64,000 nt of DNA from the NCBI GenBank assembly GCA_911728455.2, contig OU452226.1, positions 20,849,938 through 20,913,937 on the forward strand, given 5' to 3'. This document shows positions 10,101 to 25,100 of the stretch, piece by piece. How positions within the stretch are numbered: the first letter of the stretch is position 1; the number at the start of each line of letters is the position of its first letter. The notes under the pieces were generated by a model. The model saw nothing but the letters and a program-made list of their open reading frames with translations, did not search any database and had not been told where the DNA came from. This stretch comes from Marthasterias glacialis (Eukaryota > Echinodermata > Asteroidea > Forcipulatida > Asteriidae). The position numbers and the translations under genes were made by a program.

Positions 10101-13100
10101 TTTTTTTTCAGATAAAAAGAAATCATGCTCTTCTTCTTAGAACTCTTTGATATAATATGCTCTGGAGAATGTTTCTTGAAGCTCATTGCAATTTCAACCC
10201 CATGGGTAACCAAAAGGTGCAACTACCATCATCAGACCTTTTTGTCATCAATGATTCCCACTGGCTGCAGTTTACAACTTCACCAGCAGGTTTTGTTTGA
10301 TTTTGTTGGACTGAGGGCTGCACTGACTTGGTAAACTGATTCAAAACTGAGTCCAACAGCCATGGTGTTTGATTGTGTTAGACTGAGGAAGGATCCTGGT
10401 ACATGTAAATCACCCTGGGGAGTTAGGGTTAATAATAGACCTACCTTTATCATGCTGCCACCATCTTGGTAATGTTCCCTGTATCCAATAACAGTAATAG
10501 ATGCTAATATTCATTGCATAAAAAGGAACCAGACTATTTGCCCTTCCAGCCTCGGTTTGGTTACATTGGTTTGAATGGGAGCAAAATCAAGATGGCCGCA
10601 CCATGATAAAGGTCTATTGTGGGCCCTAACAAAATAATAATGAGCATTATGTTTTGGAAACGATTGGATTGAAACGAGTGTATTCTGCCAAATCAGTGTA
10701 TTTAAAACCCTTACAATGATTATACAGTTTGGCGAATATCATCTTCTCCTACAGTATATCACGCCACTCAAAGTTGTTTGAACTGATCCTGTAACATTAA
10801 GCGCTGTTTGTTTGGGCCCGAGGGCCCAATTCCTTGGAAAGTCTTCGCTTTACTTTGGCAATAGGATTTAGAAGGATTTGGGACTGTAAGTGATTATATT
10901 TATTATGATGTGTCTAAGCTGGTTTTTTACTGTCATTGACCCAGGTTATTTTCTACTATCAGAGATGATCTCAAAAGTTGGACAGAATGTTTGTTTAGCA
11001 ATCGACAATAACAACCTTGGGGCGCACGAACTGACAAACCTACAATGTTATAACAATGGCATCCAATCAGTACAAAGGTCCTCCGCTTCGCTGGGAAAAT
11101 TTTGACACTGAGTCTTCCATACGAAGAATTGAAAATCCCTTAAATGTGCTGTTAGGTGGGTATGAAAGTGGTTAGAGGTGATTGCACTCAGGAAAATCAA
11201 CTTGACAAACGATCCCAGAATTGGTTTATGGGGGCAGGTATGAACAGGTGTCGACATCCCAAGAACAACGCCAATCAATTGAATCAATGATTTTGTTTTC
11301 ATTTTTTTTCTTTTCGCTAATGCTTGTAATTGTTTGACATAAAAATACAAACCTGAAGCCGTTGGAAGCTTAACAGAATGAGAACGGTAGATAAATTTTC
11401 TAAACCATATTGAGTAATTTGGTTGGGTCAAAAGTTCGCTTTTATAGTTTGCGATAAGATCAACTTTTGTGAAGGTGCAACCAGCATGAGAAATGTGGGC
11501 ATGTTCGCAAGCAACACAAAGTTGCTGCTCACTTTGTAACAGTTCATCTTCGTGAAAACTGTTGCTAATAATTTTTGATTGTTATTAGGGCTATCATTTT
11601 TTTTCTTTCAAAATGCTAATCATTTTGTAAATGAAAGAGTGAAGAACTGCTTGTACTGTTTTGTGTTTAAACTTGAATAAATGCAAAGGGTATTCATGGC
11701 TGTAATGGTGCAAATTACATTTTACTACGAACCTCCCCCACCCCACCCCTTAAAAAAGAAATATCTAAATATACTTTTTTTTTGAGGTAAACAAAAGAAA
11801 TATTTAGAACAAAAAAATGTATCTTTCTGCAGTTCATTTTGATTAAAGTCCCACCTTCATATCTAAGGAGTTTGAGTGCAGTCGCTCTCCTCCGCATTCC
11901 TTAACTTTGTCTGAGTGTGAAAACTAGCACTCTTTCAGGCCTGGCTGCTTCGTTCTTGACAGGGCAAGGGCACCAAGGCATTTTCGTCTTGATAAAGGGC
12001 AGCTCTATCAGGAAATTGTAAATTTGTACTTTGAACATTTCAAGGGCACAAAGGCAATGACCAGAAGGCAGGCAACGGAGGCACCTGCCTCCGTTGCTTC
12101 CGTGAAGTATTAGGCCCGCTCCATAAAATTTAAAGAGGATCTAAAAAAAAACCTAAAAAAAAAACAAAAACTGAAAAACCTGAGTTTTATTCACAATAAA
12201 TAAACTACCAAAGTGGTGTCAATCCAATCCTGCAATCCGTTGTGCATAAATAGTATGATTGGTGAGAGGTACTTACGCATAATGTACTCTGTATGTACAG
12301 TACGTGCTTGAATTAAACATCAATAACAGTCAGACTTGAATACAAATTTGTATTTTAATGTCACTTTTTAGACTAGTGTGAGAATTTTGGTTCTGGGAAT
12401 GGAAAGAGCTCTCCTCAATAATTTAAGTAGATCAGTTTATAGCTTTCCCTATATTTCTTGAACAAAAGTGAAATGACTGCTTCATCGGCATAGGGTTGTA
12501 CATCAAGCTTACATACATGTACATGTAGGTGTGGTTTGACAATAACATTACAGGCTGCTTTCTACAACCTGAACTTATTGACTTCATCACGTCTGGTGCT
12601 TTTTCGGGGTCTGACTACTTTAAACGAGAAGATATTTTTATCTTGGTGTGAGGAAGAAGTGGAAATGAATGCTGGGGATGTTGATCATAGCAGCTGAACT
12701 CAAGTGTGAGGTGATCCCTTTTTTTCTACAAGCCCTGTGCTTGTGATGTCAGCCGTGGGTAGTGAGTGGGTGCATGTACTGTAGCTAGGGGTCTCTTATT
12801 AACACAGTGTCAGAAAGAGTAGATGGATATTTATGACTTATAACCCTAGAACCTTATTACAGTTTCGTAAAGGGTGGGTAGACATTTTTTATGGTATGCT
12901 AAGATTTTGAGTTGTAAAATCGTGGCAGCAGTCCATCAAATTATCCGACAACCCAGATTTACTCTTTCTTTTTATTTTATACTGTGGCTTTTGCTATGAT
13001 TTTAGTGAAAATGTCTGACATGAAAATGCACAGATGTTGCACATAATCTACATTATTTACAACACGATGATGTGTAAACAGTTGATAAAAACACCATTCA

Positions 13101-16100
13101 TTCAAGATCAATTATGTCAAAACAGTACTTCGTTTGTGCATCATGGACGAAAATGGTTTGTGCATGGGCAATGAGGTTTTTTTTCTGAAGCAAAGGGTAT
13201 CTGGATGAGGGAAGCAAATTTACTGACTGCAACATCCCAAGGGGCACCAAGGCAGTGGTCAAAGGCATGGAGACATTCCTCCCCAAGTGTCAGGCCTTAC
13301 TTTTTCAGATACATGTACATGTACATGCACATGTAGATGCAGACTTGGACATTTTCATTTCACAAGGGTCTTGCTTAAAACCAGTTGACGCCGCCACGAT
13401 TCTTTCATATTTTCCCGTCCAGCATGACAGGTATATTTTCACCAAATTGCCTCCATTGGAGGATGGTAAAGTCGTTTGGGAAGCTTTTAAAGGGGCAGCT
13501 ACACGTGTTGGCCAAGACCAGGGCAACAAAGGCCATCTCCATGGCCTCCATGTTTTTGGGCTATTCTTTGGTGGTTTTTGTGTAATTACTGATTCCAGAT
13601 CTTTGTCCTTTTGTTCCAAGAACAGGATTACGAGACATCAAGAGGCTTCCACCATTGTTTGTTCATTATAATATCGGCTCAATGGAGGTTAACCGGGAAT
13701 CCAGTTTAATGGTTCTGGGTTTAGTACCAATCCTACGGCTGAGATTTTGCCATTCACGTTCCATGAATTTGACATTTTTTTGAGTAGAGAAAACAAACCT
13801 CACGGTGCAAAGGAGAATCTTAGTCTCTTGGCTTTGTCAAGAGTCAAGGTTTATTTGTGCCAGCGGTACTTTAAAAAAAACCCGATTCCGGCAATTCGGT
13901 GAAAATTATCCTGTCAGGTTGGATGGGAAAATTGAAAGAATCCTGGCGGCAACTGGTTTTAAACAAGACCCTTAATCATTGTTGCTTTGCTCTTCAGATG
14001 GGACATAAAGCCATAATGTAGGGTTCCGCGTGTTGCACGTCAAAAAAAAAAATGGTGCACTTATCGTAAAGAAAAGGGGCTTGCCCAGTGTTTCTGGCAT
14101 GGTCTGGCAGCAGTATGCGCCACCTCCCCTAATATGCTTTCAAGGTGTTATAGGCCTAAAAGGGTTGCTTCATCTCATAAAATCATATTCTAACAATTTC
14201 CACTTGATTCATGATAATTCGGCACCAGGAGTGTCGACAGACCTGGCACATTATAAATGTCATGAAGATACAAACACTCATAAACCTGGGGAGTGGGGAG
14301 GGTCCCAAAATACTTGCACTGTGGACTCTAAGATGCTCTGCCTTGCATTGTGGACAATAAGGATCTGGTTATAATGATTTGATTGAGGAAAGAATTAACT
14401 ATGATTCCTTCCTTCCTTTGTTGGTATCCTTACTCCGTTGGTCAAACACTCCAGTCTTAAGTACTCTATCTGGGCAGGTTTGGATCGATACCAACTAAGG
14501 GTTTGGTTTTACATTCTATATTATGTCCGCCATACTTCCTGCATACTTACTCATGCATCATGCACGGCTGGCCTGGAGGGCCTGTAATTTCATCGTTGAA
14601 GGGGAAATGCCGTTTTCATTTTAGAAAATCATAAAGTCTAGGGGAACAATTTTTGAGGAGCAACTGAGGCCATAGCCTGTGAAATCCCGGGCCAGCTGTT
14701 GTTGCTAACAACAACATGGTTCAGGTGAAATGTTAGTTATTAAATATTCTTATAAACTGTAGGCCTGTTTAAACCAACAAAATATCATGATACATCATCA
14801 TGTACTATGTATCTAAGAAATAATCACACTTGCTTTAGGCCTAACTTCAAAAGAAGTTGGACATTTTCAAAAAACTCTATACACTGAGTGAAACTTTGGC
14901 CTCTAGGATAAAAAAAAATGTTCATGATAAAAACAGTTAAGTTTAAACTACACATTTACATACATGTACAATGTACAAATGTATGTACCTTTCCAGTGCT
15001 TGAAGATTGCTTCAGAATTTCAGCACACATAATGCAGTCAGTTTTGGTATTTTCTGCCTCCATAGCTTGACATATCGGCAAACAAAAACAATAGCTACCC
15101 CCACCTCCATGCCCCCACCTTTGTGACCCCACCTTTATGACCCCACCTTTGTGACCCCACCTTTATGACCCCAATTAAGGTCACAGATGATTAAGTTTAC
15201 ACCTGGGACCAATTTCATAGAGCTGCTTAAGCACAAAAAAAGTAGCTAAACACAACAAAATTATGCTTACCAGAATCAGGTTGCCGGTCAAACTATCATG
15301 TCACATGTACAATTTGTGGCTGGTGTCCTGCGCATTTCTGCTTAGCAGAAAATTTTAAACAATATTTTCTGTTTGAAACAGCAATAGCAAGACCCCAATC
15401 AGCGAGGAAATAATTTAAACTATTTATTTATTTATTTATTTATTTATTTTTTTTTTGATCTGATTTTTGTTTTCATTGGTGTTGAGTCCCTGGTTGAATT
15501 TAAGGACCATAAGTGCCTTTATCATGGACACCTGGTGAGGCACAGCAGGAGGTAGACAACATTGAAATCTCAAGGAAAGGTTCTGTGTGGTTGACATTTA
15601 TTGATGCATTTTGTCTGGTCCCTTGTTATGTGGACTACATGTAAGAGACTGTGAAGCAGGCTTTGTACCAACGTGCAGGAAGAAACCTGCCACTCCTCCA
15701 AGTTATCAAGGCCCAATGTCATAAAGCTGCTTCATCATATCATGGCAAGCTGCTGGCTTACATGTACATGTACGTCAGGGCTCGAATTTTACACTGGACT
15801 GCAGGCCCGAGGCCAGTGATTTTAACATTGGGCCAGTAATCTCATGACTGGACAAGTCCGTCGGTCTTGTGTTTTCCAAATGTTGAGTTAGTGTCTGGTG
15901 ATAAATCTCTTTAAACTCTGTTGAGTATCCAAGTAGATGTAAGAGTGTCCATACCTATATGTTACCCATAAAAGAAGGAGATAAATCTCCGCTAGTGCCT
16001 GTTCAAATGAAAACAGTTTATATGTTAAACTGTGAAGATACTTTTTCTCATTTTGATTCTGGTCTTATAAAAACATTTCTGGTCCAGTAATAATGTCGAG

Positions 16101-19100
16101 TTACAAGTCCTGTGGTCTTGTGGTTTTTCCTCCCAAATTCGAGCCCTGTACGTAGATGCCGATTTCTATACTGACTGTAACGTTAGATATAATTGTACAA
16201 CTTTTCTGCCTGTAAATCCTTTAAATCCTTGTGTGAAACGTGTCATTAAAAAAAAAAAACTGTATCAGCCACAAGTCTGTCTGTAAGGTGAACAAGTTTA
16301 TTTGCAAAAAACAAACATAATACATCCTGTACAGTGTATAGTGTACATGTACATTGTACATGCATGTAGTAGTAAACCACTAACAGATGCCCCTCAAATA
16401 AGTGGCCACCTCAAAAGTTTTCAACATTTTAAAGATCAAACAGAGAGCACAATATTTTAAGACCCACCCCCAAAGAAGTACATCATGTACTTATATTGTG
16501 TACATGTTGTACATTAGCAACATTTTTTGCACATGTTTGTATCAAAGTAACACTCCCCCCCCCAAAAAAAATAAAAAAACAAACAAACAAAAACAAAAAA
16601 CAAAAAGGCCATGCAGCGAAATGAACTTAATTACTTACTAGTTTTTAAGTAATTTCTTTTTTCAATTTCTGTGTTTCCTCTTGCCTTTACTGTAGAGTTA
16701 TCAACATTTTAAAACACCATCAAAGTCCCACACAGCCTCTGACCCTGCTCCCTCCTGTGGTACGCTTTGTTCGATCGTAAAAATGTTGCAAACTTTGGAC
16801 GGCCCCTGAGCAGGGTGCTCTTTGCTTTTGCTGCAACTGGTCTTTGTGAAAGTTCCAGTAGAAATTTACATTTGCCATACAAGTTCCCTACAGGTACTGA
16901 CGGGAACATTCCCGGCCCACCTTCAAGTTCTGAAGTTCAAGGCCCGAAAATATAATAAGCCTGATTTACTTTTCCGAGTTGACCCAAATGCCACTACATG
17001 GGGTTCAAACACGAGCATCTCAAAGTTCATCCCATCAGCTTCCAGACCATGCTGGACACAGCATTGAGATGTTCAGCTGCTCAGCATGGATCATGATGTC
17101 ATCAGCTGAGGAATTCCTCCCCTCCCTCCATGGCCGGCTTCCAAACCCAGTATAGAGAAGAACCCGACTCCCATATATCAAGATGAGGTTTCTCAGAAGA
17201 AACTGATTTCAGTGTGCAAGGTAACGTAAGACGTAAGATGACTTAAGGGAGAGGTTAGCCGTTTCCTGGGGCTGATGGACTCCTCCTGAGATTAATTAAA
17301 AACTTGAGCTGGACAGGAAGGATTTGAAGATGTTGTACCATTTAAGTGATAATTTAAGAAGGTGGTGAGATGGTTTTACTGCAAGGATAACATTGAGACG
17401 GGGAAACAATGGATGGAACACAAGGAGCACTACAGTGGAAAGATTACATGTACAACCCCATGATGATAGTCTACTGTCTGGCTGGAGGGTCTTTGATTTA
17501 GGCTTGGCTCAAGTAGTCTAAAACCAGATCTGCTCAGAGTTGTAATTGCTACAGATGTCAAAGAAATGAGCAAAACTCCTGAGTAAGGAGGCTACCCTGT
17601 ACACGTACAATGCAGATTCAAATTCTTCAAGTCAGTGTACATGTAATTCAATCATCTTGATTTAGTTTCCTTGTGTTGGATTGGGTGTGGTTCTAATTTT
17701 AAGTACTTCTTGGGTTCATTGACCCGGTGACCTGCCTCTTGAGGAGGACGACCTGCCATGACCTCCAAACGAACTTCTGTTGTTGTTTTCCTGAGCACTG
17801 GATCACCAAAGTTAAGTTACTCTGCTAGACTCTGTGTTGACATGTCTGATTGCTTGTTTTGTTCTAGAGTCTCTGCTTCACCAACAAGTTTGTCTACATC
17901 CGTACATGTTAACTGCTTGGCGTTCATTTATAACAAATACACATTGTTTAAGTCATTGTTGTCCAATAGAATAGAGGCATTGTTTTGTGTGACTGCTGTT
18001 TCGAAAGTTTGTTTAATCCCGTTTCTCTGGAGTGTTCTGTTTTACTGGCTGGTGTGGTGTTGATGTTTTTAGGTTTATGTTGAAGTGCACAGTGTATGCT
18101 TTTTTTTTTGCCAGGGGTAGGATTCTGTAAATAAAATCCCAGGTACAACTACTTTATGGTACTACTTCTTTTCTGTACCGGCCTTTGACAGCATCCCTAC
18201 TCAGGCCTGTATGCTTCGTTCTTGAAAGGGTGAGGGCACCAAGGCATTTTCTCCTTGGTAAGGGCACCTCTATGATGAAATTGTAAATTTCTATTGGAAC
18301 ATTTCAAGGGCACCAAGGCAATGACCAGGGGCAACAAAGGCAATTGCCTCCGTTGCCTCTGTGAAGAACCAGGCCTGCCTACTGCTTAAAACTCAAATTT
18401 AACTTTCACCGTACAGTAGTTTCAATACAGCACCCATGTACATAACATACAATGTAGCCTACTACATGGATTTGTTCCCCCTTCTTATCTGTAGTTGTAT
18501 ACAGTTAATAGAATCCACACTGTATGTTGTCTAATAAAAAATAACTCATCCTGTTTGTATCTACATGTAGTCATTCCTTGAATGGCTCTTGGGGCTTTGT
18601 AGAAAGAAAAAAATCAGGTCCTTTTTAGATTACAGTACATGGAGATGCTCACATGTGTACGTAACGAGGTTGGTTGAACATATTAAAGACCTCAGTGAAC
18701 TTTTAAATTAAATACATAGTACACTGTATGCATAATATGATGTATTCTACATTACATACATGACATGCCACTTTACAAAACTGGAAAGTGACACGCAAAG
18801 ATTTTTTGTGCAAATCTTTTGACCATCCAATAATTTATCCTGTGGCCTGAAGATAAAAGGCAAGGGATACCTTTGGTATTTGGACCCAGTCGTTTGTTTC
18901 ATTCCTATGTCTCTGTACCATAAAACTAGCCTGTACAAATTTTGTTTCAAAAGTTGGTTGTTTTTGAGATATCAGCAAAAATCTGGGGCAGTTTTTTTTT
19001 CCACGCAGAAGGATTTGAAAATGCTGAAACCGCATGTTTTTCATTACGTGAGAAACAATTCATGCTTGAAACATTTCTCAGATTCAAATTGTCTTGCAAA

Positions 19101-22100
19101 AAAATGATCTCTTTCTCTAAAACCACGTCACATATACTTCAAAAGTAATCATTTCTCTTAGTGTTTTGTACTACCAACAGCTCTCCAGTGCTTCTTACCA
19201 AGTAAGCTTTTATGGTCATTAATTTGTGGAGTAATTACCAAAGGTATACCCTTCCCTTTAAAGGAAACTATTTAGTTCCCATGAAAGAATTATCGGGTTT
19301 CCAAGAGATTCCTGTATCTTGTCCCAGGCCTAATACCTAAAGGAGGCAATGGAGGCAACCTCTGCAGGCCTTGCGTTTAAGCTTTGTGTAAAGTAGCCCA
19401 AGGGGATAGTAAACTGTACATTTTACTTGTCCCCAGGAAGTTTTCGTTGCCCAAATTTTTAACTTGTATCTTAAATGTATCTTTCTGATACTGATGGTAG
19501 CGATCACAACCAGTTTATAACGGTCAAATGAATAACTTTACATTCACACACTCAAAACTAAATTAACACATTTCTAAAATGTATTATTCTCATCTTAAAT
19601 GGAAGAAGTATGAGCATTATAAACAAGTAAGTTGCACAGTTTTTAGCAGCCCACAGGGCAAGTTGAGAAGTGGTGTTTACTAGCCCATAACAGTTTTTAC
19701 TAGAGAATGTACGCCAGGCTAGTGCTAAGCGTGGGCCCTGCTCTGGTCATTAAGTCATTGCCTTGTTACCCCTTGAAACAGTTCAGTAGAAAGTCAAATT
19801 TCCCTCTTAGAGTGTGCCCTTTATTTAAGGAATCTGCCTCGTCTTCACAAGAACGAGGTAGCAGGAATCAGACCTGTTGTACCTCCTCCTGTTGGCTTGC
19901 TCCGTAACCACAATATAAACTATCACTATTACAGATAGAAAAACCTTCTGAAACAAATTGATGGAGTGAGCTTCAACTTTTTGTGATTTGACAATGGCTG
20001 GGCTAACATCTAGTGGCCTTGAGATGGGAGACTGGAGCTTTGTGTAAGTGGGGCTGAACTGGGGGAGTTCTGGTTTGTAAGCAGGATGATGAGTTCATCA
20101 AATATTTGGTGTTTTTTCTAAGGAAAGGGTGTGGGTGGAGAGGTTTTTTTTGTAGTGCAAATCTTTTTCTGAGAGGCAATTTGCCTGACAAATCAACAGT
20201 TATTTTCTGAACAATGTTGTGCTGTGGGGTTGGTTTGAGATCCGTCTCAACTTTCAAAACCTATTTTTATATGTGGTATGTGCATAAAGTAACGTGACCA
20301 AGCTCTCTGTACCCAATCCATGGACAGTACTCAAACATGAAAAACAACATGCATGATGTTTCCTGTTTGCAAACGGGACAATTTGGAAAGAAAGTTGAAA
20401 AGAAGTGTAAACAAATCATCTGTACATGTACATTCCAACTAAGTTCAAAGCTTCAGGGTTGAGAGTTTTCAGACTTTTATCTGAGAGAAAGACTCTGCTA
20501 GGGTCGAAACGTGAGGCCATTAAACAATTTTTTTTGTGTGCACTTTTATCTGAATTCAGACTTGTTTTTATGTCTGCCTCGTGAAAAAAGTAGCTGTCAT
20601 TTTTTTTTTCAGATAAAAAGAAATCAAGCTCTTCTACTTAGAACTCTTTGATATGATATGCCCTGGAGAGTGTTTCTTGAAGCTCATTGCAATTTCAACC
20701 CCCATGGGTAACCCAAAGGTGCAACTACCATCATCAGACCTTTTTGTCATCAATGATTCCCACTCGCTGCAGTTTACAACTCCACCAGCAGGTTTTGTTT
20801 GATTTTGTTGGACTGAGCGCTGCACTGACTTGGTAAACTGATTCAAAAATGCTTTAATCAGAGTCCAACAGCCATGGTGTTTGATTGTGTTAGACTGAGG
20901 AAGGATCCTGGTACATGTAAATCACCCTGGGGAGTTAGGGTTAATAAACGACCTTTATCAATGCTGCCACCATCTTGGTAATGTTCCCTGTATCCAATAA
21001 CAGTAATAGATGCTAATATTCATTGCATAAAAAGGAACCAGACTATTTGCCCTTCCGGCCTCGGTTTGGTTACATTGGCTTGAATGGGAGAAAATCCAGA
21101 TGGCCGCACCATGATAAAGGTCTATTGTGGGCCCGAACAAAATAATAATTAACATTATGTTTTGGAAACGATTGGATTGAAACGAGTGTATTCTGCCAAA
21201 TCAGTGTATTTAAAACCCTTACAATGATTGTACAGTTTGGCTAGCATGTGGCTCTAATATCATCTTCTCCTACAGTATGTCACGCCAGTTGTTTGAACTA
21301 ATCCTGTGACATTAAGCGCTGTTTGTTTGGGCCCGAGGGCCCAATTCCTTTGAAAGTCTTCACTTTACTTTGGCAATAGGATTTAGAAGGATTTGGGACT
21401 GTAAGTGATTATATTTATTATGATGTGTCTAAGCTGGTTTTTTACTGTCATTGGCCCAGGTTATTTTCCACTATCAGAGATGATCTCAAAAGTTGGACAG
21501 AATGTTTGTTTAGCAATCGACAATAACAACCTTGGGGCGCACGAACTGACAAACCTACAATGTTATAACAATGGCATCCAATCAGTACAAAGGTCCTCCG
21601 CTTCGCTGGGAAAATTTTGACACTGAGTCTTCCATACAAAGAATTGAAAATCCCTTAAATGTGCTGTTAGGTGGGTATGAAAGTGGTTAGAGGTGATTGC
21701 ACTCAGGAAAAATCAACTTGACAAACGATCCCAGAATTGGTTTATGGGGGCAGGTATGAACAGGTGTCGACATCCCAAGAACAACGCCAATCAATTGAAT
21801 CAATGATTTTGTTTTCATTTTTTTTCTTTTCGCTAATGCTTGTAATTGTTTGACATAAAAAATACAAACCTGAAGCCATTGGAAGCTTAAGAGACTGAGA
21901 ACGGTAGATAAATTTTCTAAACCATATTGAGTAATTTGGTTGGGTCAAAAGTTCGCTTTTATAGTTTGCGATAAGATCAACTTTTGTGAAGGTGCAACCA
22001 GCATGAGAAATGTGGGCATGTTCGCAAGCAACACAAAGTTGCTGCTCACTTTGTAACAGTTCATCTTCGTGAAAACTGTTGCTAATAATTTTTGATTGTT

Positions 22101-25100
22101 ATTAGGGCTATCATTTTTTTTCTTTCAAAATGCTAATCATTTTGTAAATGAAAGAGTGAAGAACTGCTTGTACTGTTTTGTGTTTAAACTTGAATAAATG
22201 CGGAGGGTATTCATGGCTGTAATGGTGCAAATTACATTTTACTACGAACCTCCCCCACCCTACCCCTTAAAAAAGAAACATCTAAATATACTTTTTTTTG
22301 AGGTAAACAAAAGAAATATTTAGAACAAAAAAAATGTATCTTTCTGCAGTTCATTTTGATTAAAGTCCCACCTTCATATCTAAGGAGTTTGAGTGCAGTC
22401 GCTCTCTCCTCCGCATTCCTTAACTTTGTCTGAGTGTGAAAACTAGCACTCTTTCAGGCCTGGCTGCTTCGTTCTTGACAGGGCAAGGGCACCAAGGCAT
22501 TTTCGACTTGATAAAGGGCAGCTCTATCAGGAAATTGTAAATTTGTACTTTGAACATTTCGAGGGCACAAAGGCAATGACCAGAAGGCAGGCAACGGAGG
22601 CACCTGCCTCCGTTGCTTCCGTGAAGTATTAGGCCCGCTCCATAAAATTTAAAGAGGATTTAAAAAAAAACCAAAAAAACAAAAAAAAAAAAAAAAAAAA
22701 AAACTGACAAACCTGAGTTTTATTCACAATAAATAAACTACCAAAGTGGTGTTTGTTTGCTTTGATCATGTAGCAAAAATAACAATTTGCCAATCCAATC
22801 CTGCAATCTGGTGTGCATAAATAGTATGATTGGTGAGAGGTACTTACTCATAATGTACTATGTATGTACAGTACGGGCTTGAATTGAACATCAATAACAG
22901 TCAGACTTGAATACAAATTTGTATTTTAATGTCACTTTTTAGACTAATGTGAGAAGTTTGGTTCTGGGAATGGAAAGAGCTCTCCTCAATAATTTAAGTA
23001 GATCAGTTTATAGCTTTCCCTATATTTCTTGAACAAAAGTGAAATGACTGCTTCATCGGCATAGGGTTGTATATCAAGCTTACATGTACATGTAGGTGTG
23101 GTTTGACAATAACATTACAGGCTGCTTTCTACAACCTGAACTTATTGACTTCATCACGTCTGGTGCTTTTTCGGGGTCTGACTACTTTAAACGAGAAGAT
23201 ATTTTTATCTTGGTGTGAGGAAGAAGTGGAAATGAATGCTGGGGATGTTGATCATAGCAGCTGAACTCAAGTGTGAGGTGATCCCTTTTTTTCTACAAGC
23301 CCTGTGCTTGTGATGTCAGCCGTGGGTAGTGAGTGGGTGCATGTACTGTAGCTAGGGGTCTCTTATTAACACAGTGTCAGAAAGAGTAGATGGATATTTA
23401 TGACTTATAACCCTAGAACCTTATTACAGTTTCGTAAAGGGTGGGTAGACATTTTTTATGGTATGCTAAGATTTTGAGTTGTAAAATCGTGGCAGCAGTC
23501 CATCAAATTATCCGACAACCCAGATTTACTCTTTCTTTTTATTTTATACTGTGGCTTTTGCTATGATTTTAGTGAAAATGTCTGACATGAAAATGCACAG
23601 ATGTTGCACATAATCTACATTATTTACAACACGATGATGTGTAAACAGTTGATAAAAACACCATTCATTCAAGATCAATTATGTCAAAACAGTACTTCGT
23701 TTGTGCATCATGGACGAAAATGGTTTGTGCATGGGCAATGAGGTTTTTTTTCTGAAGCAAAGGGTATCTGGATGAGGGAAGCAAATTTACTGACTGCAAC
23801 ATCCCAAGGGGCACCAAGGCAGTGGTCAAAGGCATGGAGACATTCCTCCCCAAGTGTCAGGCCTTACTTTTTCAGATACATGTACATGTACATGCACATG
23901 TAGATGCAGACTTGGACATTTTCATTTCACAAGGGTCTTGCTTAAAACCAGTTGACGCCGCCACGATTCTTTCATATTTTCCCGTCCAGCATGACAGGTA
24001 TATTTTCACCAAATTGCCTCCATTGGAGGATGGTAAAGTCGTTTGGGAAGCTTTTAAAGGGGCAGCTACACGTGTTGGCCAAGACCAGGGCAACAAAGGC
24101 CATCTCCATGGCCTCCATGTTTTTGGGCTATTCTTTGGTGGTTTTTGTGTAATTACTGATTCCAGATCTTTGTCCTTTTGTTCCAAGAACAGGATTACGA
24201 GACATCAAGAGGCTTCCACCATTGTTTGTTCATTATAATATCGGCTCAATGGAGGTTAACCGGGAATCCAGTTTAATGGTTCTGGGTTTAGTACCAATCC
24301 TACGGCTGAGATTTTGCCATTCACGTTCCATGAATTTGACATTTTTTTGAGTAGAGAAAACAAACCTCACGGTGCAAAGGAGAATCTTAGTCTCTTGGCT
24401 TTGTCAAGAGTCAAGGTTTATTTGTGCCAGCGGTACTTTAAAAAAAACCCGATTCCGGCAATTCGGTGAAAATTATCCTGTCAGGTTGGATGGGAAAATT
24501 GAAAGAATCCTGGCGGCAACTGGTTTTAAACAAGACCCTTAATCATTGTTGCTTTGCTCTTCAGATGGGACATAAAGCCATAATGTAGGGTTCCGCGTGT
24601 TGCACGTCAAAAAAAAAAATGGTGCACTTATCGTAAAGAAAAGGGGCTTGCCCAGTGTTTCTGGCATGGTCTGGCAGCAGTATGCGCCACCTCCCCTAAT
24701 ATGCTTTCAAGGTGTTATAGGCCTAAAAGGGTTGCTTCATCTCATAAAATCATATTCTAACAATTTCCACTTGATTCATGATAATTCGGCACCAGGAGTG
24801 TCGACAGACCTGGCACATTATAAATGTCATGAAGATACAAACACTCATAAACCTGGGGAGTGGGGAGGGTCCCAAAATACTTGCACTGTGGACTCTAAGA
24901 TGCTCTGCCTTGCATTGTGGACAATAAGGATCTGGTTATAATGATTTGATTGAGGAAAGAATTAACTATGATTCCTTCCTTCCTTTGTTGGTATCCTTAC
25001 TCCGTTGGTCAAACACTCCAGTCTTAAGTACTCTATCTGGGCAGGTTTGGATCGATACCAACTAAGGGTTTGGTTTTACATTCTATATTATGTCCGCCAT

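Larger units (their letters stand above)
9483..19984 (+). repeat. Tandem duplication unit 1 (about 10.5 kb, intron 1)
   Basis: Unit 1 runs from GATTTGACAATGGCTGGGCT (9483) to CTTCAACTTTTTGT (19984), where unit 2 starts again with GATTTGACAATGG. From 9483 to about 12515 the two units differ by many substitutions and indels, including a 40-bp segment present only in unit 2 at about 22752-22791. From about 12518 to 19984 I found only one difference (A at 15446, T at 26013, in an ATTT microsatellite). No recognisable gene lies inside; short open frames repeat in both units because the DNA does. Confidence 0.97.

Noticed and set aside
13255-13671. 138-codon frame repeated exactly at 23822-24238
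   Set aside because: The identity comes from the 10.5-kb duplication and not from selection on a protein; it overlaps CAGGCCTG-family repeat fragments and other-frame reading frames.
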